A DNA stretch of 64,000 nucleotides, taken from the NCBI RefSeq assembly GCF_000092825.1, contig NC_014168.1, positions 2,843,946 to 2,907,945 of the forward strand, in the 5' to 3' direction. The notes under the pieces were generated by a model that saw only the letters and a program-made list of their open reading frames with translations, did no database searches and was not told the DNA's origin. Below, piece after piece: positions 48,376-56,537 of this stretch (the first letter of the stretch is position 1; each line of letters opens with the position of its first letter). This stretch comes from Segniliparus rotundus DSM 44985 (GTDB lineage: Bacteria; Actinomycetota; Actinomycetes; Mycobacteriales; Mycobacteriaceae). Both the position numbers and the translations under genes were made by a program.

Positions 48376-50052
48376 TCAGTCGCGGGTGAGCTTGCGATGG
48401 GTGACGGAATGCGGTCGGGCCGCGTCCGGGCCGAGGCGTTCGATCTTGTTCGCCTCGTAGCCCTGGAAGTTGCCTTCGAACCAGAACCAGCTGGCCGGAT
48501 TCTCGTCCGTGCCCTCCCACGCGAGGATGTGCGTGCAAGTGCGGTCGAGGAACCAACGGTCGTGGGAGATCACCACGGCGCAGCCGGGGAATTTGTCGAG
48601 CGCGTTCTCCAACGACGACAACGTTTCCACGTCCAGGTCGTTGGTCGGCTCGTCCAGCAGAATCAAGTTCCCGCCCTGTTTGAGCGTGAGCGCGAGGTTC
48701 AGCCGGTTGCGCTCTCCGCCAGAGAGCACGCCAGCAGGTTTCTGCTGATCGGGGCCTTTGAACCCGAACGCCGAGACATAGGCGCGGGACGGGATCTCGC
48801 TCTGCCCGACCTGGATGTAGTCCAGGCCTTCGGAGACCACCTGCCAGACCGTCTTCGCGGGGTCGATGCCCGCCCGGTTCTGGTCCACGTAGCTGAGCGT
48901 GACGGTCTCGCCGATTTTGACCGTGCCGGAATCGGGTTTCTCAAAACCGACGATCGTTTTGAACAGGGTTGATTTCCCGACGCCGTTCGGGCCGATCACA
49001 CCGACGATGCCGTTGCGCGGCAAGGTGAACGAGAGGTCCTTGATGAGCGCGCGCCCGCCGAACCCCTTGTCCAGGTGCTCGACTTCGACCACCACATTGC
49101 CCAGGCGCGGGCCCGGCGGGATCTGGATCTCCTCGAAGTCGAGCTTGCGGGTCTTGTCCGCTTCCGCGGCCATCTCCTCGTAGCGGGTGAGGCGGGCCTT
49201 GTTCTTGGCCTGGCGGGCCTTCGCCCCCGACCGCACCCACGCGAGCTCCTCTTGCAGGCGCTTTTGCAGTTTCTGGTCCTTTTTGCCCTGGACTTCCAAA
49301 CGCTCGGCCTTCTTCTCCAGGTATGTGGAGTAGTTGCCCTCGTACGGGTACGCGCGGCCACGGTCGAGCTCAAGAATCCACTGCGCCACGTTGTCGAGGA
49401 AGTAACGGTCGTGGGTGACGGCGAGGACGGCGCCGGGGTAGCTCGCGAGGAACTGCTCCAGCCACAGCACGCTCTCCGCGTCGAGGTGGTTGGTGGGCTC
49501 GTCGAGGAGCAAAAGGTCCGGTTTGGAGAGGAGCAGTTTGCACAGCGCCACCCGGCGGCGCTCCCCGCCGGACAGGTGGGCGACGGGCTCGTCGGCGGGC
49601 GGGCAGCGCAACGCGTCCATCGCCTGCTCCAGCTGCGAGTCGAGGTCCCACGCGTCGGCGTGGTCCAGCTCCTCTTGCAGGAGCCCCATCTCCTCCATGA
49701 GCTCGTCGGTGTAGTCCGTGGCCATCAGCTCGGCGACCTCGTTGTATCGGTCGAGTTTGACTTTGATCTCCCCGAGGCCGGCCTCGACGTTCTGTTTGAC
49801 GGTCTTGTCCTCGTCCAGCTCGGGCTCCTGCATGAGGATGCCGACCGTCGCCTCCGGCGCGAGGAACGCGTCCCCGTTGCCCGGCTGGTCGAGCCCGGCC
49901 ATGATCTTCAGGACGCTGGACTTGCCCGCGCCGTTCGGGCCGACAACGCCGATCTTCGCCCCGGGGAGGAACGCGAGGGTCACGTTGTCCAGAATGACTT
50001 TGTCGCCGTGCGCTTTGCGCACATTGCGCATGGTGTAGATGTAATCCGCCAC
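48376..50052 (-). CDS. ettA: Energy-dependent translational throttle protein EttA (ABC-F ATPase)
   Basis: This 558-residue soluble protein has two ABC domains and no membrane segment. Walker A sequences are GPNGAGKSSVL and GPNGVGKSTLF, the signature motifs are LSGGERRRVAL and LSGGERNRLNL, and both Walker B segments end LLDEPTN. It binds the ribosomal E site and gates translation according to ATP level. Length and sequence match the M. tuberculosis orthologue (558 residues). The start is GTG 50050-50052. Confidence 0.95.
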   Translation of the reverse strand: MADYIYTMRNVRKAHGDKVILDNVTLAFLPGAKIGVVGPNGAGKSSVLKIMAGLDQPGNGDAFLAPEATVGILMQEPELDEDKTVKQNVEAGLGEIKVKLDRYNEVAELMATDYTDELMEEMGLLQEELDHADAWDLDSQLEQAMDALRCPPADEPVAHLSGGERRRVALCKLLLSKPDLLLLDEPTNHLDAESVLWLEQFLASYPGAVLAVTHDRYFLDNVAQWILELDRGRAYPYEGNYSTYLEKKAERLEVQGKKDQKLQKRLQEELAWVRSGAKARQAKNKARLTRYEEMAAEADKTRKLDFEEIQIPPGPRLGNVVVEVEHLDKGFGGRALIKDLSFTLPRNGIVGVIGPNGVGKSTLFKTIVGFEKPDSGTVKIGETVTLSYVDQNRAGIDPAKTVWQVVSEGLDYIQVGQSEIPSRAYVSAFGFKGPDQQKPAGVLSGGERNRLNLALTLKQGGNLILLDEPTNDLDVETLSSLENALDKFPGCAVVISHDRWFLDRTCTHILAWEGTDENPASWFWFEGNFQGYEANKIERLGPDAARPHSVTHRKLTRD

Positions 50053-50168
50053 CGGGACATCTTAGGCCAAGCGGGCGCAGGCCCCGCAAAGGCCGTCCGC
50101 CGCGGCGGGCAACGCTCTTGAAAAGAACACGGCCCGTCAAAAAGAAGAAGCTCGATACTCTGGAAGTC

Positions 50169-51383
50169 ATGCCAAAGCACATCATTGTCTCGGGCGCCGG
50201 TATCGCCGGAACCGCTCTCGCCCATGAGCTCGCCGCGCGCGGCTGGCGCGCCACAGTGCTGGAACGGTTCCCCGAACACCGCAGCGAAGGCCAAAACGTC
50301 GACATACGCGGCGCAGCCCGCGCAGTCATCCAGAAAATGGGCGTCGAAGCCGCCGTCCGCGCCGCCAACACGACCGAGGTCGGCATCCGCTTCGTCAGAG
50401 CCGACGGCTCGACCGCCGCCGCGTTTCCCGTCTCACGGCACGGCGGAGCCGACGGCCCGACCGCCGAACTGGAGATCTTGCGCAGCGAACTTTCCCGCAT
50501 CCTCTTCGAGCGCAGCAGCGAGCACGCCGACTACCGCTACGGCGTCAGCATCGCCGACGTGGCCGACCATGGCGACCGCGTCACGGCCACGCTCGACGAC
50601 GGCAGCGCCCTCGACGGGGACGCGCTGGTCATCGCCGAGGGGCTGCGCTCCCGCTCGCGCCGGTTCGTCACCAGCGCGGCGGTGCGCGATTTCAGCATGT
50701 ACTTCGCGTACGCGACCCTGCCTCGCCGCGACAGCGACGAGAAGTGGTGGCTGTGGCAGAGGGCGACGCGATCACGCGCCGTGCACCTTCGCCCCGACAA
50801 CGTCGGGACGACACGCGCCATCCTGACGTTCTTCTCCGACGCGCGAGGCTTCGAAGACCTCGACCGCGAAAGCCAGGTCACCATTCTGCGGCGGACATTC
50901 GCCGACGTCGGGGGGATCGCCCCCCGCGTGCTCGGCGACCTCGAAGCCGGCGCGCCCCTCTACTTCTCGGTCGTCGGCCAGGTGCGAAGCCCCACCTGGA
51001 GCAAGGGGCGGATAGCGCTCCTCGGCGACACCGCGTTCTGCAACGCGACATTCGGCGGAGCCGGCACCAGCTTGGCGCTCATCGGAGCGTACGTCTTGGC
51101 TGGCGAACTGGCCGGAGCCGAGCGCATCAGCACAGCGTTCGCGCAGTACGAGCGAGTGATGAAACCGTTCGCCGGCGCCGCCCCGAAAGTCAGCGAACGG
51201 GCGCTGCGGCTCGCCAATCCTCGTTCGCGCAATGGCGTCCGCGCCCTGGACGCCGCCCTGGGCCTCGCCGCCAATCCGATCGTCAAGAAAGTGTCCGCGC
51301 TCGCCAGCCGCGCCATGACGAACACCGGCGAGGAGCTGCTGCCCGCCTACCCCGACGCCCCGCACAGAGCCCGCCTGGGATGA
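50169..51383 (+). CDS. FAD-dependent monooxygenase (PF01494 type)
   Basis: The 404-residue flavoprotein has the dinucleotide fold IIVSGAGIAGTALAHELAARG, the DG-like motif DALVIAEGLRSRSR and the FAD-ribityl motif GRIALLGDTAFCNATFGG. This is the class A hydroxylase/TetX/geranylgeranyl-reductase-like group. ATG 50169 is chosen because the fold starts immediately after it; the frame is open 17 codons further. A TACTCT box just upstream suggests a short leader. The substrate is unknown. Confidence 0.88.
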   Translation: MPKHIIVSGAGIAGTALAHELAARGWRATVLERFPEHRSEGQNVDIRGAARAVIQKMGVEAAVRAANTTEVGIRFVRADGSTAAAFPVSRHGGADGPTAELEILRSELSRILFERSSEHADYRYGVSIADVADHGDRVTATLDDGSALDGDALVIAEGLRSRSRRFVTSAAVRDFSMYFAYATLPRRDSDEKWWLWQRATRSRAVHLRPDNVGTTRAILTFFSDARGFEDLDRESQVTILRRTFADVGGIAPRVLGDLEAGAPLYFSVVGQVRSPTWSKGRIALLGDTAFCNATFGGAGTSLALIGAYVLAGELAGAERISTAFAQYERVMKPFAGAAPKVSERALRLANPRSRNGVRALDAALGLAANPIVKKVSALASRAMTNTGEELLPAYPDAPHRARLG

Positions 51384-51519
51384 CTGGGCCGTTCCCGCGC
51401 CGACCCTTGTCGCGGAGACGGCGAACACGCCTGGGCTTGCTGTGCGCGCGGCGCTTGCCCTCGTGTCAGGGCGTTCGCTTCGCTTTGAGCGATCTTCTTC
51501 GCAAGGCTAAGGTGACTCC

Positions 51520-52917
51520 GTGATCAACGATACGACGGCGATCCCAGCTGCCGAGGAACGCGCCAGCGCCGAGTCGGCGCAGGACAGCCCCAAAAAAGCG
51601 GGGAAGCGGGCTCGTCAACGCGCCCCCCGGAAAGCCAGCGGGCACTGGAGCCCCGCCAAGCGGGCCATGCCCGCGATCGCGCGCCTGCGCGCACAGGAGG
51701 GGGTCCGCGACGAGTCGCTGCTCGGGGTGCGTTATGCCCGCATGGCGTCGTCTTCGTGGGCGTATCTGCGCGGAGCCGCGGCAGTGATGGCCGCCGACCT
51801 CGCGGCGGCTCCGCACTCTGGGCTCATCGTGCAGATGTGCGGGGACGCCCATATCCTGAACTTCGGCTTGTGGGCCTCGCCTGAGCGGCAGCTGCTGTTC
51901 GACGCCAGGGATTTCGACGAAACCCTGCCCGGTCCCTTCGAATGGGACTTGAAACGATTGGCGACCAGCGCCCACGTGCTCGCCGCCGCCGAAAAACTCG
52001 ACCGAGCCGCGGGCGAGGAGGCGGCCGCGGCGGCGGTCGGCAGCTACATCGAGAGCATGCGCCGCTACGCCAAACTCGGCGAACTCGACATCTGGTACGA
52101 CGTGATCACCGCGGACGCGGCATTGGAGTACCTCTCCTCCGGCGATGCGGAACGCGCCCGCGAAAAAATCGAAGAAGAGTCCCAGAAGAAGTCCCACGAA
52201 GGCTCGGTCGAGAAACTGACGACCGGCGACGACGAGCAAAAACGGATCACCTCAGACCCGGTGAAACGCCGCCGCCACGAGGCGGCCCACAGTCCGGAAA
52301 ACCGCGTGTGGCGCACCGCGATGGGCACGTATCTCGATTCCATCCCCCCGCATTTGCAGCGGCTCGTCTCCAGATTCTCACTGGTCGACTCGGTGCGCCA
52401 AGTGGTCGGCGTGGGGAGCGTCGGCATGCGCATCTACCTCAACCTCATGGAGGGCGAGAGCGGCAAACAACCAGTGTTCTTCCAGATGAAGCAGGCAACC
52501 GCGTCCGTGTACGAGGAATTCCTCGGCCCCAGCGAATTCGACAACCACGGCCAACGCGTGGTCGCCGGTCAGCGGTTGATGCAATCGGCGAGCGACCTGT
52601 TTTTAGGCTGGGCGAAAGGAGGAGAGTTCGACTATTACGTCCGCCAGTTCCGGGATATGAAAGTGATCCCGGAAGGAGAGCACATCGCCGGGCGCCTCCC
52701 CGAGTTCGCCGCTTTATGCGGCGCAGCCCTCGCCAAATCGCATGCCCGCAGCGGCGAGCCCGCGGCGATCAGCGCCTACATCGGGAAAGGGCGCGCGTTC
52801 ACCCGAGGGATCCTCGAATTCGCCCGCGCGTACGCCGCCCAAACCCACGAGGACCACGCGGAACTTGTCGCGGCAATCGCCGCTGGCGCCGTCCCGGCAT
52901 CGGAGAACCCCTGGTGA
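51520..52917 (+). CDS. DUF2252 protein
   Basis: The 465-residue soluble protein matches DUF2252, a kinase-like fold family. After a basic N-terminal 45 residues come YARMASSSWAYLRGAA, VQMCGDAHILNFG and DARDFDETLPGPFEWDLKRL, whose Asp/His/Asn arrangement resembles the catalytic loop and DFG of aminoglycoside-kinase-like enzymes. Function is unknown. The start is GTG 51520. It is the last chromosomal gene of clear family before the mobile element. Confidence 0.88.
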   Translation: MINDTTAIPAAEERASAESAQDSPKKAGKRARQRAPRKASGHWSPAKRAMPAIARLRAQEGVRDESLLGVRYARMASSSWAYLRGAAAVMAADLAAAPHSGLIVQMCGDAHILNFGLWASPERQLLFDARDFDETLPGPFEWDLKRLATSAHVLAAAEKLDRAAGEEAAAAAVGSYIESMRRYAKLGELDIWYDVITADAALEYLSSGDAERAREKIEEESQKKSHEGSVEKLTTGDDEQKRITSDPVKRRRHEAAHSPENRVWRTAMGTYLDSIPPHLQRLVSRFSLVDSVRQVVGVGSVGMRIYLNLMEGESGKQPVFFQMKQATASVYEEFLGPSEFDNHGQRVVAGQRLMQSASDLFLGWAKGGEFDYYVRQFRDMKVIPEGEHIAGRLPEFAALCGAALAKSHARSGEPAAISAYIGKGRAFTRGILEFARAYAAQTHEDHAELVAAIAAGAVPASENPW

Positions 52918-53057
52918 ACTGAGAACAGGACGCCGAGAACAAAACCTTTTTCGGCCGTGCCCCACAAGGCCGCGCGCCTCTCTGCGGCAATTGCGGAATC
53001 AGCAGGCCGATCCCGCATCAGTGCGCGGGAGGTCGGCCCCTGGCGCGTGATGACGGC

Positions 53058-53294
53058 TCAGATGTCGTGCGCGAAGCGGACGACGACACGCCCGTTCGGC
53101 CCCTCCAGCGCCGTGTCCGCGGCCAGCGGATCGTCGTCCATCACCAGTGACGATTGCCCCGGCGGGGACGGAGGCAACAGGGGCAGGATCGGCCCAGCCC
53201 CTCCGTGGGAATGACACAGCTCGGGCTGGAGCAAGCCTTCTGCCCCGAAATCCTTGTAGTCCCACTCTACTGGAATGGCGTCGTCCGAGCTCAC
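53058..53294 (-). CDS. Small hypothetical protein
   Basis: A 78-residue acidic protein. GTG 53292-53294 follows a TAAGAT box by about eight bases, which suggests a leaderless transcript. The sequence (IPVEWDYKDFGAEGLLQPEL, a Pro-rich middle, then EGPNGRVVVRFAHD) does not match any family I know. Position next to the mobile element gives no hint of function. Confidence 0.5.
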   Translation of the reverse strand: MSSDDAIPVEWDYKDFGAEGLLQPELCHSHGGAGPILPLLPPSPPGQSSLVMDDDPLAADTALEGPNGRVVVRFAHDI

Positions 53295-53507
53295 ACGGCA
53301 ATCTTACCAAAGGGCGCAGGACCCCATAAGGGAAAACGTCCAGAGCGCACCGCAATCGGGCTTGGCTGAGGACGGGCGGCAGCCACGGGGCACACCGGCA
53401 TAGGGGCACGCACGGGAAGCCTCGAATCGGCAGAAGCCGGATCGTTTCTGTTGGGAAGCTCTCTCCTCCGGCCTGAACCGGCATGGCGAAACACTGCCCG
53501 AGTAGGT
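53295..53507. other. Left outer flank of the mobile element
   Basis: No gene is seen. From about 53433 the sequence resembles the stretch just inside the right attachment site (63080-63162), including one GTTTCTGTTGGG at 53444-53455 and the shared segment GGCATGGCGAAACACTGCC. Confidence 0.5.
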
Positions 53508-53554
53508 GTTTCCTGGTGACGCCAGCAGGACTCGAACCTGCGACCTAGAGATTA
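53508..53554. repeat. attL, 47-bp core repeat (tRNA-Arg 3' fragment)
   Basis: Identical over 47 bp to 63163-63209. It contains CCA, acceptor 3' strand, T-arm and variable loop of the tRNA on the minus strand, and diverges from it inside the anticodon loop, where strand exchange is expected. Confidence 0.93.
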
Positions 53555-53678
53555 TGAGGTTCGGGGCGTTGACTCGCGCGGGTACTCGCTTAAAAACACC
53601 GTCTCAGCTGGCGTTGAGTTGGCCTGTGGCGTTTGTTCGCGAAGAGACGCGAGGGTCCGATTCGGGTGTTTTTGTCGG

Positions 53679-53700
53679 GTTTCTGTTGGGTTTTTGTTGG
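53679..53700. promoter_or_regulatory. Candidate integrase arm-type sites, left
   Basis: GTTTCTGTTGGG at 53679-53690 is followed directly by the variant GTTTTTGTTGG (53690-53700), about 125 bp inside the left core. The same doubled motif stands inside the right core. Confidence 0.55.
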
Positions 53701-53829
53701 CGGTTCGAGCCGCCCAAGGCGACGATGGTCAAGTCGAACGGCTTTAACGCGCCCATGGCACGGGGGTCGCCCTTGCGGGTGTCCATTTGGGGTATACCCG
53801 TGTTGGGCACGGCGCGGCTTCGGTCGAAG

Positions 53830-53898
53830 TGTCTAAATAGAGTAGTGGATCGTATTGTTTGACATGTGTCTAGCGATATCTTAGACTCTATTTTGACA
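53830..53898. promoter_or_regulatory. res-like site upstream of the serine recombinase
   Basis: TGTCTAAATAGAGT (53830-53843) and ACTCTATTTTGACA (53885-53898) form an inverted repeat with one mismatch in 14. Between them GTCTA/TAGAC (53868-53872 with 53882-53886) forms a second one. TGTC/GACA-ended arms just upstream of the gene are typical of resolvase sites. The stretch is markedly A+T-rich. Confidence 0.55.
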
Positions 53899-53927
53899 TC
53901 AACACGTCGAGCGAAGGAATCGAGAAC

Positions 53928-54476
53928 ATGGGCCAGCGGGTCGGATACGTTAGAGTGAGCACTATGGCGCAGAACACCGAACGCCAGCTCGACGGCGTTG
54001 AGCTCGACAAGGTTTTCACCGACAAGCTCAGCGGCAAAGACACCGCCCGTCCCTCGCTCGACCAGGTTCTCGGCTACGTCCGCGAGGGCGATGTGCTGCT
54101 AGTGCATTCCATGGACCGCCTGGCGCGGAGCCTGGACGACTTGCGGCGGATCGTGCGCGGCCTGACCGCTAAGGGCGTGCGGGTCGAGTTCGTGAAAGAG
54201 GGCCTGGCCTTCACCGGGGACGACTCGCCCATGAACACCCTGCTGCTGTCGATGCTCGGCGCGGTCGCGGAGTTCGAGCGGTCCATGATCCTAGAGCGCC
54301 AGCGCGAGGGCATCGCCATCGCCAAGCGCGACGGCAAATACAAGGGCAGGAAAGCCGCTCTGGACACAGAGAGGGCCGACGAGCTGCGCGCGCGCCTCAA
54401 AGCGGGCGAGCCCGTCGCCAGCCTCGCCCGCGAGTACGGGGTTAGCCGACAGACTGTCTACAACTACGCCGCCTGA
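53928..54476 (+). CDS. Serine recombinase (resolvase/invertase family)
   Basis: The 182-residue protein has the catalytic serine in GYVRVST (S11), HSMDRLARSLDDL with the active-site arginines, and GAVAEFERSMILERQREGI before the E-helix. A C-terminal helix-turn-helix (VASLAREYGVSRQTVYNY) follows. This is the small resolvase/invertase class. ATG 53928 follows GAAGGA by nine bases. It could resolve multimers of a circular form of the element or invert a segment. A res-like site lies directly upstream. Confidence 0.93.
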   Translation: MGQRVGYVRVSTMAQNTERQLDGVELDKVFTDKLSGKDTARPSLDQVLGYVREGDVLLVHSMDRLARSLDDLRRIVRGLTAKGVRVEFVKEGLAFTGDDSPMNTLLLSMLGAVAEFERSMILERQREGIAIAKRDGKYKGRKAALDTERADELRARLKAGEPVASLAREYGVSRQTVYNYAA

Positions 54477-54644
54477 CCCCACGGGGGTACCCCCTACCCC
54501 CGCCATGCCCGCACCTCGGCCGCATAGGCGAACGCCCTCCCCGGTCTTTTTTTCTTCAACCAAACGCCATGCGTTCGTCCTACCGCGCGCATCACCCTGT
54601 GGTGCGGACCCGCCACAGATCCCGCCGCGTCCATCCGCGACGAT

Positions 54645-55094
54645 TTAGAAGATGGTGGGCAAATTGCCCACCATCTGTCCAAGGTCGGGGTCGTCGGCCA
54701 AGTCCTTGACCCTGCGGACCTTGCTGATGGTGTCGCGCCCGTAGCCGACCGCCTGCGCCGCGATGTCCCGAGTCTCGGGCTGCTTCGGCAAAACTGCCGC
54801 CGATTCGGCGGCAGTTTTCGGCCTGCCCTGAGTCTCTTTGCGCCGCTCTTGCGCCACGGGCCGCAGCGCCGCCTCTATCGCGCTGGCTATCGCCTCGGCC
54901 TCGGTGGGCGTGAACGGCTTGCGCTGCGTGTTCTCATCCGCCTCCGCGCGCAACAAGTCCGAAGCCTCCACCAGGGAGGCCACGAAGGTGACCGGCACCG
55001 TCTGCCAGCCCAACAACCGCGCCGCCTCCAAACGCCGCTGACCGGCCACCAGCCGCAAATCCGCCGTCACCGCCACCGGGTGGATCAACCCCAC
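54645..55094 (-). pseudogene. ParB-like gene, probably truncated at its 5' end
   Basis: Starting from GTG 55094, 149 residues are encoded. GLIHPVAVTADLRLVAGQRR and LEAARLLGWQTVPV match the middle of the ParB/Spo0J nuclease-like N-terminal domain, and ENTQRKPFTPTEAEAIASAI the start of the linker to its helix-turn-helix. The first 25-30 residues expected of the domain are missing. Upstream sequence in frame is open but has no start codon and does not resemble ParB. A palindrome (55091-55110) and the end of a different gene on the other strand lie at the break. It may be a remnant, or a shortened but expressed protein. Confidence 0.6.
54650..54676 (-). terminator. Hairpin at the end of the cargo operon
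   Basis: An 11-bp perfect inverted repeat (54650-54660 with 54666-54676) with a 5-base loop overlaps the last codons of the parB-like gene. It could end transcription of the minus-strand operon, though no long U-run follows. Confidence 0.5.
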
Positions 55095-55184
55095 CTCGGG
55101 GACGAGGTGGAAACCGTCGCTGCCTGGCTCGGCATCAGTCCCGCCGATCTCATGTTTCCGCCGAACCTGAGGCGCCGTTACTGA
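55082..55184 (+). pseudogene. Possible C-terminal remnant of an XRE-type regulator
   Basis: The plus-strand frame ending TGA 55182-55184 encodes LGDEVETVAAWLGISPADLM and then FPPNLRRRY. This resembles the last helices of small helix-turn-helix proteins of actinobacterial elements. Nothing upstream in frame continues the domain, because the parB-like sequence begins there on the other strand. The assignment is tentative because the fragment is short. Confidence 0.3.
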
Positions 55185-55188
55185 ACGC

Positions 55189-55623
55189 TCACGCTCGTTC
55201 GAGCCAGGACGCGGGAGGCTCGTAGTCGTCCTCCCCCGGACCAGGCGCAGCGGCGGTGTTCGGTCTCGACGGGCCGTCCTGCGGGGCGATCCCGAAATGC
55301 GATTGCAGCTCTTCCAAAGCCTGGGCCATCTCCGTGTCTGCCGTGAACTCGCCCAACGCCTGCCGAACCTGTTTCTCGGCGTCCTTGCGGGCGTCCGCGA
55401 ACGCGCGGCGCACAGCGCTGGCGACTGAGGCCATGTCGTACTTCGACGCGGCCTCGTCGATTTCCAGGCGCAGCACTTCGCCCCTCGCGTCCAGCTCCAC
55501 GACCACGGCGGCGTTCAAGCCGTAGCCCTTGCCCCGCACGAGGGCAAGCGCCTGCTGCGCCCGCCGCTGCTTCGCGCGCAGCTCTTCCACCTTCTCGACA
55601 AGCGCGTTCTCCGCAGTGTTCAC
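55189..55623 (-). CDS. YbaB/EbfC-family protein (EspL-like)
   Basis: The 144-residue protein has an N-terminal coiled helix (LVEKVEELRAKQRRAQQAL), a beta region (AAVVVELDARGEVLRLEID) and a second helix (VASAVRRAFADARKDAEKQV), the YbaB/EbfC fold. The C-terminus is acidic and Pro-rich. In mycobacteria YbaB-like EspL belongs to ESX-1 loci and supports substrate stability and secretion, so this copy may serve the neighbouring WXG100/toxin proteins. GTG 55621-55623 overlaps the previous stop (GTGA), placing it last in the intact operon. Confidence 0.82.
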   Translation of the reverse strand: MNTAENALVEKVEELRAKQRRAQQALALVRGKGYGLNAAVVVELDARGEVLRLEIDEAASKYDMASVASAVRRAFADARKDAEKQVRQALGEFTADTEMAQALEELQSHFGIAPQDGPSRPNTAAAPGPGEDDYEPPASWLERA

Positions 55624-56537
55624 AAAGCATCCTCGTCTTCCTCTTCGGGGCCCGCGGGCTGGTTGAGCCAGTCGCAGGCGCCGCTCAGCTCGGGCAAGTC
55701 GCCCATGGGCTCGATCATGAACAGTCCGAACAGGTCGTGCGCCAACTTGGGCAGCCTCCCCGCGATGTCCGACACAGGCGCACAGGTGGAGTCGAGCAGG
55801 GCAGTGGAGTCGTGCGCCATCTGCACCAGCTCCGCGAGCGGCAATTGCGGGCTCGTCGCCGCGTCGAGATACACCGAGCACGCCTTTCCAAGCGTTTCGA
55901 AACAGTCGCCCACAGTCCTCATGTCCTCATGCGCCGAACCGAGCATCCGCGCCATCTCGGCACGCTCCGGCGATGCGCGTTGCGCGACGAGATCGAGCAC
56001 AAGCGGGACACGGTTCGCCGTCGCCCGTAATGCCGTCGCGGCTTGCGACCACGCCGCAGCGGCGTTACTCAGCGCGTACCCCCGCCACATCTTCCGCGAC
56101 ACGCGCAGCATGGCCCGCTCGCCCCACGTCGCCCTCAACGGCTCCTCGCCGTACGCCCTCGGGATCTTCGGCACTTTGAAGACCTCCACCGAGCCGGGAG
56201 GGAACGCGGGGTGATCCGTGCGCCCCAACGCCCGGTACTGGTGTAACACGTCCACCGAAAGCACCAGATCATGCAATTGGCCGACCACGACAACAATGTC
56301 TGAGGCCGCTTCCACCACGCCGCAATCCGGCGAACGCCCACCGCACGCCCGGTCGTACCCCGCAGCCCACCCCTGATCCACAGAACCCGGCCCAGCCATC
56401 CATCCGCACCGTTTGAGCTTCCCCGCCAAATCCCCCACAACCGCCGCCAGCTCAACATGCAGAACTCGAAGCTGGCGCACCAGCTCAGAAGGAGGACTCG
56501 CGTACTGGCTCACACCCACACGGACACCTTCGGTCAA
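55620..56537 (-). CDS. Orphan CpnT-like N-terminal domain protein (no toxin domain)
   Basis: About 305 residues, homologous to the first 250 or so of the toxin encoded upstream. Shared features in the same order are LAAVVGDLAGKLKRCGWMAG, a GW/KW-AxxYDxACGG segment, EAASDI, LHDL, FPPGS, VFKVP-x-IPxA(Y/F)G and a later ETLGKACSVY helix. The toxin C-terminus is absent and replaced by an acidic tail (PEEEDEDAL). It could be a secretion partner, chaperone or decoy. TTG 56535-56537 overlaps the ankyrin gene stop; GTG codons a few residues later are alternatives. Confidence 0.7.
   Translation of the reverse strand: MTEGVRVGVSQYASPPSELVRQLRVLHVELAAVVGDLAGKLKRCGWMAGPGSVDQGWAAGYDRACGGRSPDCGVVEAASDIVVVVGQLHDLVLSVDVLHQYRALGRTDHPAFPPGSVEVFKVPKIPRAYGEEPLRATWGERAMLRVSRKMWRGYALSNAAAAWSQAATALRATANRVPLVLDLVAQRASPERAEMARMLGSAHEDMRTVGDCFETLGKACSVYLDAATSPQLPLAELVQMAHDSTALLDSTCAPVSDIAGRLPKLAHDLFGLFMIEPMGDLPELSGACDWLNQPAGPEEEDEDAL

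Noticed and set aside
53604-53810. 68-codon minus-strand frame beside attL
   Set aside because: Much of it is translation of the repeated GTTTCTGTTGGG motifs. It is more likely attachment-site DNA than a gene.
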